This document shows positions 20,642 to 30,200 of a stretch of 64,000 nucleotides of DNA, one piece after another. The DNA is from Zasmidium citrigriseum. Taxonomy: Eukaryota > Ascomycota > Dothideomycetes > Mycosphaerellales > Mycosphaerellaceae. The notes below the pieces were generated by a model, which did not search any database, was not told the DNA's origin, and worked only from the letters and a program-made list of their open reading frames with translations. The stretch covers positions 310,001 through 374,000 of the forward strand of contig NHNW01000018.1 of NCBI GenBank assembly GCA_002786025.1. Direction: 5' to 3'. Positions within the stretch are counted from its first letter, which is position 1. Every line of letters begins with the position of its first letter. The translations under genes were made by a program, and so were the position numbers.

Positions 20642-21544
20642 CTTGAGTGTGAGTGCCGGAGGTGTATGCCAGGACACAAGAGAATGGTCATGCGATCATG
20701 ACGGTCGTGGTCAGGAACATACCAGAACTCGACTTTGATCTGACCTGTGGCAATCTCGCGTTGTTCGGATCGAGAGATGAGTAGGAGATGGGATCTGGCT
20801 CGGATCTACTTTGTCTTCATCGTCTGCGTATTGTGGAAGACAATTCCCGTGTCTTCTGCAAGGCTCCATCAACTGCGCCGGGATAGTAAGACGCAGCAGG
20901 TGTTTGCATTCGGCTCTCAAAGCAGTCGTCGTATACTCAGACAGCTGAGTGTTGAGAGAATGACATGTGATGCGAAGCCGGGTATCTGAGATAAGCCCAT
21001 GCAGTAGGAAGTAGCCTTGCCAAGGACTCGTCTTGATGTGGGACGTAGAGTCGTCTTCTCTGTCGGAAGCTCCGTCACAGTGCTAACGGAATCGCTCCAA
21101 TTCGAATTTCGAGCTCCCACAGCAGGTGAGGATCTTTCTCGTGGGATCGACTGAGCAAAGAGCGGGAAGGTCGAGGCAAAGAGTGAGGAGGTTCCCGAAC
21201 GTAGCTCATTTTGAAGCCGCATCGAAAGGTCTTCCCATCTATGCTGTCATGCTTAAGCCTTCAGCACACCTCCCGTGAGTCTTCTTGAGAGTCTTGTGGA
21301 AACGACCATCTCGCTAATGATTATGAGCATAGCGCCGAGAAAGAAAGAACTCCTGCTCTTTCACTAACTCCATCAGCGGTCGATTGATGATTGTACCACG
21401 CTGTGGGCTTATTGATTAGCTTTGAGTCGTTGATTCGAGGATGAGGGTGCTGTTACGACTCGCATGTCTCTCATTCGCTACCCCGTCTCACTCAGCAGGA
21501 AGCATCGTTGAGACCAAATCTCTAAACGTGAGTTAGCGAAATGC

Positions 21545-22195
21545 ATGACCAGCCTGTTCTTCGGTGTGCTAACTCATAAATTGTCCCATTTCGCGGACGG
21601 AGTAGCAGAAAGTCTGATACCCGACAAAACCTCGTGCCTATACCCGTCCATTGCAGTAGATATGCCTCGTCGATACGTGAGCGGTAGCCTCAAGGGACTG
21701 TCTGTCGAGACGAGCCAAGCCAATGAGCACATAGTCAGGTAGTTAAAGTCATACCTGCACTCGCTGCCTGGTGTTTCGAAGACCGGGATATCTCGTCCGT
21801 ACGAGGTAGCCTCCTTTCTAACCTCGACTTCGGATGCTCTGGATGACACAGTATTCCCCGAGCTGGCTGACGTCAATGTCTTGCATGAGTACACCATCAA
21901 TGGGCACGATACAAGCACCGCAGTCTTTAATGGGAGTATCGACTGTCTCCATCGGGCCTTCGGCGGCGGTATTGGCGGGGACTTCACCGTTCGGTATGGT
22001 CGTGACCCTGTTGACGGCGACTTCAAACCAGGATTCAATCTCGATCCTGACTATGACCTCCTTTTTGAATGCAGCTTTTACGGAACTTGTGGCGAGACTC
22101 GTAGTCGGAAAGCAAAGTTAAGTAGACTTCGTCGATGTTGCTCCTGCCGCTCAGTTTGGGGCGTTTCGCATCACCGAGGAATCAAGAATCTCTGA
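21545..22195 (+). CDS. Hypothetical protein, tentative two-exon gene
   Basis: Proposed exons 21545-21676 and 21743-22195. The candidate intron is 66 nt (GTGAGC donor, GGTAG end) and joins phase 0 to phase 0. Because it is a multiple of three, the only thing separating the two frames otherwise is one TAG at 21740-21742. The second exon has coherent acidic coding character (DALDDTVFPELADVN, NGSIDCLHRAFGGGIGG, DPDYDLLFECSFYGTCG) and a Cys-containing tail. No family recognised. The alternative reading is a relic with a nonsense codon, in keeping with the other relics nearby. Confidence 0.3.
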
Positions 22196-22612
22196 GTCCC
22201 CTTTACAGCCCGTCTCTATCTTCGTGGTCTGGCGCGGTCGATGCTGGGTCTGTGGATGCGAAGCGAGTGCCCCGTAGCAAGTCTCGGGCTCGCCATCGTA
22301 GAGATAGTAAGAGCCGGTAGTGTGCAAACTTCGAAGCAGAGGTGCGGAGGACTTTGGAGGTCCGATTCGATTTGTGCTGCGTTTGTCGTGACTTCCAATT
22401 TGAGCGAACGTCGCGTCTAAATTCCTTGAGCTGCTCAATTCCAAGCTTCACAGCACACAACGGATTACATCGTGCAGACTCTGCAAAATCATACTTGTCA
22501 AGCCCATCAAAGCACTCTGATTACTTCCTAACAGATCCACATACACAGTACGTTAGCACAGCTTCGATATCGGTTTCACACAGCTGACTTATGCAAGAGA
22601 CCGCAAGACATC
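22196..22612. other. Intergenic, about 420 bases
   Basis: Leader/promoter of the coiled-coil gene. No supportable gene. Confidence 0.35.
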
Positions 22613-22975
22613 ATGGCCGACAAGGAGTACGAGCTCAAGAAGATGAAGCGCGAGCTTGAAGACATGAAGCGTAAGCTCAAAGATACGGAGGACAAGCTTA
22701 AGGATACGAAGGACGACCTCCGCAAGGAGGAAGAGGAGACTCGCCACTTCCAGCGGGTCGTCATGTTGAAAGTCGACCGGATCCGAGACCTAGAGCGGTC
22801 CAACGACAGACTTCAGCGACGGGTCTACAACGCCGAGGACGACCGGGACGAGGCCGCGGACGATCTGGCTAGGGAGCGTCGCCGTCGCATCGCCGTCGAA
22901 CGCAAGCTCCGTCTCCTGGAGCATGCCAGCGACATGAAGATCGAGACCAGCGACGAGTCCTCCGACGAGGAGTGA
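22613..22975 (+). CDS. Small coiled-coil protein
   Basis: Single exon, 120 residues from ATG 22613 (MADKEYELKK). The sequence is a nearly continuous charged coiled coil: KRELEDMKRKLKDTEDKL and similar heptads through residue about 105, with regularly spaced Leu/Met/Val. It ends in an acidic ETSDESSDEE tail. No catalytic motif. Such proteins are usually structural or scaffold parts. I do not recognise an orthologue. The lack of Pro or Gly in the helix and the clean stop support a real gene. Confidence 0.6.
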   Translation: MADKEYELKKMKRELEDMKRKLKDTEDKLKDTKDDLRKEEEETRHFQRVVMLKVDRIRDLERSNDRLQRRVYNAEDDRDEAADDLARERRRRIAVERKLRLLEHASDMKIETSDESSDEE

Positions 22976-23139
22976 AAGAGACGGCCGCACGCGATGACAG
23001 AGATCCACCAAGGATAGGATGATCTTGTGTTTGTGTGCAAGCATGGCTTGAAGACAGGAAAACGGCAGCACCATCGAGAGTACAGTAGCCTCCAGACGTG
23101 CAAGTTGCCGTGCAAGCCCCTCCATCTTTCCATTCACAC

Positions 23140-23994
23140 ATGTCATTCCAAATCACCAACATCAGAACAGAGGCTGCCTCTTACATGATCCATCACGCAC
23201 CAGCTGCGACAGTGTCAACTTTTGCGGCCTTGGGCTGGACTTCGGTCCTTTGCTGGTCTCGGGAGGGTGGTACTGAGGCAATCGCAACTCCAGAGTTTCT
23301 CGTTGGGCTATCGCCTCCACACACCACTGCAAACATAGCCATTAGACCACATCGACTTGTGTTCCAGCCGGGAAAGACAGCCACTGTCCATGTGACGGCG
23401 GAAATTGACAGCTTGGCAAGACACCAGCCCAGATGTCCTTTGTATAGTGGCTTCATCACCGTCACACGAGACGACGGAGAGCAAACAAGTGTTACCTATG
23501 GAGGTGTTGCGTGCCGGACGAAGGACATCGCTGTGCTGCCTCAGTCTTGGAATCGAACATTCCTAAGTGCGTCAACTTTCCAAAACGTGGAATACAGCAC
23601 AGTCGACTTCGAAGCAGCAGCGCCACACCAGCTGTTCAAGATTCCGGATCCCGACTCCCCGCCTCCTGATCTGAATTCTCCCGTGCGATATCCCACGGTT
23701 GTTCTTGAATTGGCGATGTTCAGTCCGGGAGTCACTGCGACCTTGCAGTCGGCCGAGGACAAGCAGTGCAATCGCGGCCAATATCAGATTACCTCATACC
23801 CGGCGTACGAGAACACAGGCCGCCCCGGTGGATATAGCCGAGCTACGACCAGTCACTTACTCTGGAGAGGACAGATGCGAAATGGTTCGTGGGCCTTCCA
23901 AGGCTCGTATAGACTCGAGATATGTGCTGCGAGAGCGTGGAATGAGGGCCGCGATTGTGTGACTACAACAGAGTTCAGTATTGAGTATTTTTAG
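23140..23994 (+). pseudogene. Orphan C-terminal Fn3-like domain of a subtilase
   Basis: The frame from ATG 23140 (MSFQITNIRTEAAS) encodes 284 residues without a protease domain. SFQITNIRTEAASYMIHHAP matches the start of the Fn3-like domain that follows the catalytic unit of secreted fungal subtilisin-like (S8) proteases. CPLYSGFITVTRDDGEQTSVTYGGVA and the last 90 residues (YPTVVLELAMFSPGV..., HLLWRGQMRNGSW..., GSYRLEICAARAW) also match. In such proteases this domain comes after the catalytic Asp-His-Ser unit, none of which is present upstream. The upstream bases hold the coiled-coil gene and non-coding sequence. The open frame continues about 14 codons before the ATG and shows homologous character, implying a broken 5' end. 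It could still be expressed as a short protein, but protease activity is impossible. Confidence 0.6.
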
Positions 23995-24779
23995 TAGAGA
24001 GAACCAACCGATATTGGATCTCCTCCAAAAGCCACAGCCTGATGGCATCTGGTCGCAATCCAATGTACTATCGTCGGACTTCTTCGTGCGAGTATCGCGT
24101 TCCAAGCTGGGGCATAGTTGGGGCACGAAGATGCGAATAATGGCAACGCCTCAGTTCAGCATCGTGTCCAGAGAGGGTAGCATCCTGTATTCGCTTGTAC
24201 AGATGGATGTCTGTTTCAAGAGACATCGTATCGTGACGTGAAGATAGGAGGGAGCGACTGGGATGTTGTTATTCGCTTTCGCACGATATCGCCTTACCCG
24301 ATCAGGGGCAGGGGCTGTCGATCTTCAAACGCGTGCTCCTGTATAGTCCTCCGTAAAGCTGACATTCAGCGCATCTCTGACCTCAACGCCACAAGAGAGA
24401 TAGTATGTCGATCGTGCTATCCAGATGTGTAAGAGTGAATTGATCTTATTACCGCTTTCAAGCCTTTCTGAGCCATGTTTGAAAGGGTTGTACGATGGTA
24501 CGAAACGTTCGATACGGAAGACGATAGACGTGTCAAAACCCGGCAGGAATTCGCCGTGAAAGTTGCTGCAGCGGCCGAGATTGATGACGCCACCCGAGGC
24601 CAGACTGGACGACACGTCCCAGACTTTGTACGACAGCTGAACACAATCTCCCAACAACAAGGCAGCAACGGCCTACAATTGAGTCATCGAGCCTCTGCGT
24701 CCTCCCCATGCGACAGTATATCGGATCCTGGTGGCGGAGGAATTGGAACTGGAAGTGGAACTAACAATCCACCTCCACC
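23995..24779. other. Intergenic, about 785 bases
   Basis: Upstream region of the Zn2Cys6 regulator. Short frames on both strands lack domain signal. A pyrimidine/CA-rich leader (AATCCACCTCCACC) precedes the regulator ATG. Nothing else found. Confidence 0.35.
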
Positions 24780-26906
24780 ATGTCGCCAAGCATATCGAGC
24801 GCCTCGGGGCGCCAACCGCAACAGGGCCTGCATCTCGCTTGTCGAGAGTGCCAAAGGAAGAAGATCAAATGCGACCGCGCCTATCCGTGTGGCCAGTGTA
24901 GCCGGTCAGGACTGACGTGCGTCTCCTCCACCCGGAAGCCTCGCGCCAAGGCTGGGACCAAAGGCGATGCCGAACTGCGGCAGAGGATCGCGAAGCTGGA
25001 GAAGTTGGTCGAGAGTTTCCAAGGGGATGAAGGCAAAGACAGTTCCGCCTCGCCAATGGCTATGGCTCCTTCGCCAGGAACAGGTCCGGAATACAACACC
25101 ATCTCCACAAATCCAATCGAGACGCAAGATTCGCGAAGTCCCAGCAGTCCAAGCGAAGCATCTTCACCATACGCCAACAAATACGTCGCTGGAACCTTTT
25201 GGTCTTCCCTCACTTCGGAAGTCAAAGCGCTGGCGGATGCCTTCGAGGAGGATAACGTCCAGAGTGATGACGAAAGCGGTACTCCAGAGACGACCCCAGG
25301 ATCTGGAGCTCCATACGCACTCGATGGCTCGAACCCTGTTCCCGGTAGCTACGAGCTCATCTTCTGTCCTCCTGGTGTACTATACGTGATGCCCGGCGCT
25401 TTGAACGAACCGGAACCTCAGATGTCATCGCTGCTGTTTGAGTCTTACCTCTCTCATGTGGAACCCATTCAGAAACTACTCCATGTACCTACTTTGCGAC
25501 CTTTCCTGGAGCGAGGAGCACATTATTTGAACAAGCCAGCTGATGCGCTCTGCAACAAGGCTCTCAGAGCTTCTATCTACTTCTCTGGAGCGAACGCCTG
25601 CACGAACGAAGAGTGCCTGACGATGTGTGGAAAGTCTCGAGATCAAGTGGTTCAAGAGTACCGGCGAATGGTCGATGTCGCTTTGTATCAAGCAGACCCT
25701 CTCAATACGACCGAGATGGCTACTCTGCAAGCCTTGACCATATACGTTGCATCAATCCGCGTACTGGATTCCAGCCGGCGAGCATGGTCCATGGTCGGAC
25801 TGTTAGTCCGAATAGCTCGCGCCACGAGCATACACCGAGAACTCACTGGAGAAACCGCCTTCATTGCAGAACTTAGACGGCGACTGTGGTATAACATTGT
25901 GTTCCTGGATTGCTACTCTTCGGTCGACCGCGGAACAGAAGCTGCTATCCATCCCGACACCTTCACTCGGCAACTACCTCACAACGTCAACGACGAAGAC
26001 TTCGACGAAAACACACCCATAATCACGAGCCGCGATGGCGAAGTCACCGACTGTACAATGTCCCTCGTCGCCCAAGAAGGGTCGATAACTGCACTCCATC
26101 TCGCACTGGCCGAAGAATCGCCAGGCGGTGTCAGCTGGCAAAAGCGCTTGGAAATGGCATACGGCTACCAACGCCGCGCCAACGAAAAATACATCAAATA
26201 CTGCGACAGCAACAACCCTGTCCACCGACCGATCATCGGAACCGCAACCGCAGCCATCAACTCCATGATCCTCCGCGCCGTCCGTCCAATTCAGCACTCC
26301 CCCGCAAGCCCCCCGCCTCGAGTCAACAGTCCGTGGGTGATGCAGCTGGCTTTGAACATCCTCCGCCACCAGCACGAGCTCTGGGAATACGTCATCCAAT
26401 GTCGCTGGAGGCGAATGCCCTGGGTCCCCTGGCACGCCATGGCTGTCGCTCTGGCGGGAATTTGCTCCATGGAGAACAACCAACTCGCCGACGAAGCCTG
26501 GGTCCTCTGCGAGAAAGCCATGCAGCGCTATCGCGGCGATGTAGCAGATACCTCGAACGGAATGCTCTGGAAACCGATCGAGAAATTGTACAAAAAAGCA
26601 AAAACCTATCGGGAAAGCCAACTAAACGGCTCTCTCCCCACCACACAACCTATACTGAATAATGACATGACCTGGGACGCGACCATCATCAACCAACCCC
26701 TGGCCAGCGACCCTTCAATCGCGACGGGCATGACGGTCGAAGGTTTTGCACTGCCTGTGCCGGAGTCTGTGTTTGATTTCCCGCCCGAGATGCAAGCATC
26801 GCTGCCGAATGATAATAGTTGGTTGGATTGGGAGGCGATTTTGAAGGATATGGATGAGATTAAGGCGGATGATATGCAGTGGATGCAGCAGGGTGCGATC
26901 ATATAG
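24780..26906 (+). CDS. Zn2Cys6 transcription factor with fungal-specific TF domain
   Basis: Single exon, 708 residues. The binuclear zinc cluster is at C21-C24-C31-C37-C40-C47 (ACRECQRKKIKCDRAYPCGQ onward), with the usual basic RKKIK run. A coiled-coil dimerisation element follows (RQRIAKLEKLVESF, about 66-80). A Ser/Pro/Thr linker leads to the middle homology region (about 215-480: LFESYLSHVEPIQKLLHVPTL, TLQALTIYVASIR, RRRLWYNIVFLDC). The C-terminus has an acidic, Trp-containing segment (SWLDWEAILKDMDEIKADDM) typical of an activation domain. It binds CGG-type half-sites in the nucleus. Target genes are not deducible, and no biosynthetic cluster surrounds it. Confidence 0.93.
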   Translation: MSPSISSASGRQPQQGLHLACRECQRKKIKCDRAYPCGQCSRSGLTCVSSTRKPRAKAGTKGDAELRQRIAKLEKLVESFQGDEGKDSSASPMAMAPSPGTGPEYNTISTNPIETQDSRSPSSPSEASSPYANKYVAGTFWSSLTSEVKALADAFEEDNVQSDDESGTPETTPGSGAPYALDGSNPVPGSYELIFCPPGVLYVMPGALNEPEPQMSSLLFESYLSHVEPIQKLLHVPTLRPFLERGAHYLNKPADALCNKALRASIYFSGANACTNEECLTMCGKSRDQVVQEYRRMVDVALYQADPLNTTEMATLQALTIYVASIRVLDSSRRAWSMVGLLVRIARATSIHRELTGETAFIAELRRRLWYNIVFLDCYSSVDRGTEAAIHPDTFTRQLPHNVNDEDFDENTPIITSRDGEVTDCTMSLVAQEGSITALHLALAEESPGGVSWQKRLEMAYGYQRRANEKYIKYCDSNNPVHRPIIGTATAAINSMILRAVRPIQHSPASPPPRVNSPWVMQLALNILRHQHELWEYVIQCRWRRMPWVPWHAMAVALAGICSMENNQLADEAWVLCEKAMQRYRGDVADTSNGMLWKPIEKLYKKAKTYRESQLNGSLPTTQPILNNDMTWDATIINQPLASDPSIATGMTVEGFALPVPESVFDFPPEMQASLPNDNSWLDWEAILKDMDEIKADDMQWMQQGAII

Positions 26907-27297
26907 TAACCCTGTCTCTTGGATGAAGGATTTTGAGAGAGATAGCGAATTAAGAGACATACTCTGCTCCTTCTTTGAAAACTTCCGCCTCTTCTTGAAG
27001 CATACAAGCCCACTTTTGCCGCCAGACTCGACCAAAGAGAACGAACTCTGAACTTCAACAAAAAACTTTCATTCCTCATCTCCTGTCTCTCCTCATCATC
27101 AGAAGCAGGGTATGTATAGACATTGATAAATATATACTGCCGCACGCAAAAAGCCCTCCCAAACCCACTCATCAAGTAAAAAACAAAACTTTCACTCCTT
27201 GAACACCATCCACGCTGTCTCCGGTAATGCATCCCATCGTACTCCTGGCGTAATGCATCAACGTCGCTCATTCAATTCCTCTTCTCCCTCTGTCCTC
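26907..27297. other. Convergent 3' intergenic region
   Basis: About 390 AT-richer bases between the regulator stop (+) and the IQGAP stop (-). Contains the 3' UTRs. No gene seen. Confidence 0.4.
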
Positions 27298-30200
27298 CTA
27301 CTCATCGCGGTAAAACTTCTTGAAAAGCAAATGTAACAACAGGTTGACTGCCAACTTCGCTCCGCCACCGTGCATCTCTTCAAACACCGGAATGGCGTTC
27401 TTGTTGTCGTATTGTGCTTGTAACAGATCGTCCAACAAGACATTCGCGCTGGCGCCGGGGAGCATCATGCTTCCAGAGCTGGCCTCCAGATGGAAGACGC
27501 CAACTTCGTCCGAGCTGATGACCACGTTGAGATTGCCCCAATGCTCTTGCGAGTATCCCTGCCAGCTGAGTAGCACACCTTTGTCGGCGAGCTGTCGAGC
27601 AGAGTACTTGTACGAGCCGAACTTGGGTTGCCGGCCTGCTCTCTCAAGTTCTCGCTCGTGCGACCATTGCTTGGTGAAGGGCATGATGAATTTGTGCTTG
27701 GTACCCTTCTTGTTTGCCAAAGTGTGTAGACACTGCTCGATGTAGTCGTTGTAGCTCTTGAGTTGATCTTCGAGGAAGGAAGCCTTGGCATCGAGCTGAG
27801 CAATGGTGGTTCGTGTCGATTCAGTCTCTCGTTGTCTCTCCAGTCGACGACGGTGCTTCTGACGGATGTCAGCAGCAAGGGCGTTGAGAACCTCCTGGTA
27901 GTTGTTGTGTCGGCTGACTCGATACTGGGGTGGGATATGTGGCTGTTCGAGTTGCAGGATGTTCTCGAGAGCAGTCGACTTTAGCTCAGCGTAGGTCATG
28001 CTTTGCAGATCTAGAAGGTCTCTTCGATCTTCCGAGAACGTCGACGGTGCTTCGGAGTAGACAGACTGGGCGCGTCCAGATCGTATTGAGGCTCTCGGGT
28101 CAAATGCCGAAGGCGTTCGTCTGTGGCCAGGTCGTCGGTCTTTGTCTTTCTCTGCAAGCTCCTCCTGTACAAGAGATATCCAACGGTCAGCATCTTCATG
28201 CGTGATAGGCCGTAGCAGAATCTCCATCAAGTTCGATCCAGACTGCACCCGGATGATGTACAGCACTAGTCGCTTGGTTGCAGTGAATAGCTGCCTCCAC
28301 TCCGCGTTCGGGTCTTCCTGAACAGTGAACCTCGATTTGAGTGTCAGAGTAATTTCACCACCATTGGAAGCACCACCCAAGTCGCTCTCGTTGCTCTTCG
28401 CCGTGCCAAGGTCGGTCAAAATCTCCTTGATAGGGTCATCTCGGTTCGGCGCTACTGCTGATAGGTTGTCAGCGATCAAGCTGTGAATGGTGAAGATGTC
28501 GGCCAGCTTTATGTAGAGCGTCGGCTTGGTCCTCGAATAGAGATCGCTGAACTGATCCGAGTCGTACTGCTCTTCGGGCGAGGGGAGGTCAAACATATGC
28601 TGCAAGCACTCTTGCCATCTGTCCAAAGACTCCGTGATCCAGTTGTTGAGAGGCTGCAGGTACAGGTTCTCAGGTCCAAACAAACGTCCGGCCGCAGCTA
28701 CCTGGCCGAGAATGGTGATGACCTGGCCCAGATTGCGCTTGTGAAGCGGACTGAGCCCTCTGTCGACGACTCCCCACATCTCTGGCTCTCGTAGTGCGGG
28801 CAGCAGGTATGTCTTCCAGAGCCATGCGCCGACGATCATGGCTAGGTGGCCTGGGTCATCACGAGGGAATTGTGCACAAAGGGCACGGTGCTGTTCAGCC
28901 GCCAAGTATCGAATGGCGTATGGCATGCGATGGAAAGTCTCCTCCAGACTCAAGAAGAATCCGTCTCCCAGATCGCGGAGATCTTCCAGGTGCTCGACAT
29001 ATCTCGGTCGTACATCTTCTTGTCGGATTACGACCTCCCGGGGCAAATCCCGAGGTCGCTGGGATGGCTGGCCAGTGGAAAGCTCTTCGTTGTTGAGAAT
29101 GGCTCGGTAGATCTGAAGAGGATCACTCTCCAAGTCGAGATGGTCCTGTCCGCAGATACCGTTTCTGACCATGCTGCCCAAAAGGGTCTTCAAGTAGGCC
29201 CTCTCCTTGGGCGATCTGACGTAGTTAAGGATCAGTCGCTGATGGAAAGTGCCGTTCTGACTGCGCATGTAGTCATCGATGCTCTGGCAGCGGGATATTG
29301 TCTGTTGACAGCTGGCAGCCAGGACCTTGAGCAGGAAGTACTCCTCTCTGCTCTTCTGGGCGTAACCAAACAAGGTCATTACTAGCCGCTCGAAGTTCTT
29401 GCTCTCCTTCTCTGCAAGACCGCGGTTAGTGAGTACACCCATCACCTTGGCCAAGTACTGCGGTTGCGTCTGGACCAGGAAGAAGAGCTCCTCATATCCA
29501 GTCAGCTTTTTGCGGGAGTTCTTGTTCAGCGCTTTCAGGTCCAGCCCGGAAGCGTTGCCCAGAGAGTTACCTGGCCGTAGCAGTTGAGATGCCGATCCAC
29601 CAAAGTGCTTTTGGTGCTTGACGACCTCGTCCAGTGTGATCTTGTTCTTGACCAGCAATGCAATCTTGACATCCAGACCTTCGACATAGCTCTCGACAAG
29701 TTCGTTTCGGCGTACGCTCTCAACGACTTGTCTTCGCAGCCGCTCAGCTTCTATCTCGCCTTCAAACTCCAAGTTGGAGTCCGTCAGCAAATGGAGATGG
29801 CGTCGCACCACAGGCAGTGGAGGGTTCTTCCCATTGACCAGACTCTTGTAGCTCTCGCCTTGTTGCTTGGCGCGCACAAATGACTGCAGCTTGATGACTT
29901 TCTGCATGTTCTCCCGGTAGTGCTTTCGCTTTTCGGAGAACTTCTGTCGGACGACAAAGCCTCTCAAAGCAGCTTGCACCTCGACGATGGCTTCTTCGTG
30001 CTCTTCGAGACCTGCCAGGAGAGTGCCAACTTGGCTTCGGAGAAGCATGGCTCGGGCAAGGGATTGAAGCCGAACGATACCGTCTTCTTCCTTCTCCATC
30101 TCGACCAGCTGATCGAATATTCGTTGTCTCTCGATGTACGCTCTGGCCATGGATTGCAAGCTCGTCAAATTCTCTTCTTGCTCTTCAAGAGTGGCCAGTT

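Noticed and set aside
23098..23139. GTG-initiated extension of the subtilase fragment
   Set aside because: The frame is open and homologous-looking, but GTG is not a credible fungal start; ATG 23140 used instead.
25910..26662. Long alternate-frame ORFs inside the Zn2Cys6 regulator at 24.8-26.9 kb
   Set aside because: Arg/Pro/His-rich shadows; the 708-residue frame contains the recognisable domains.
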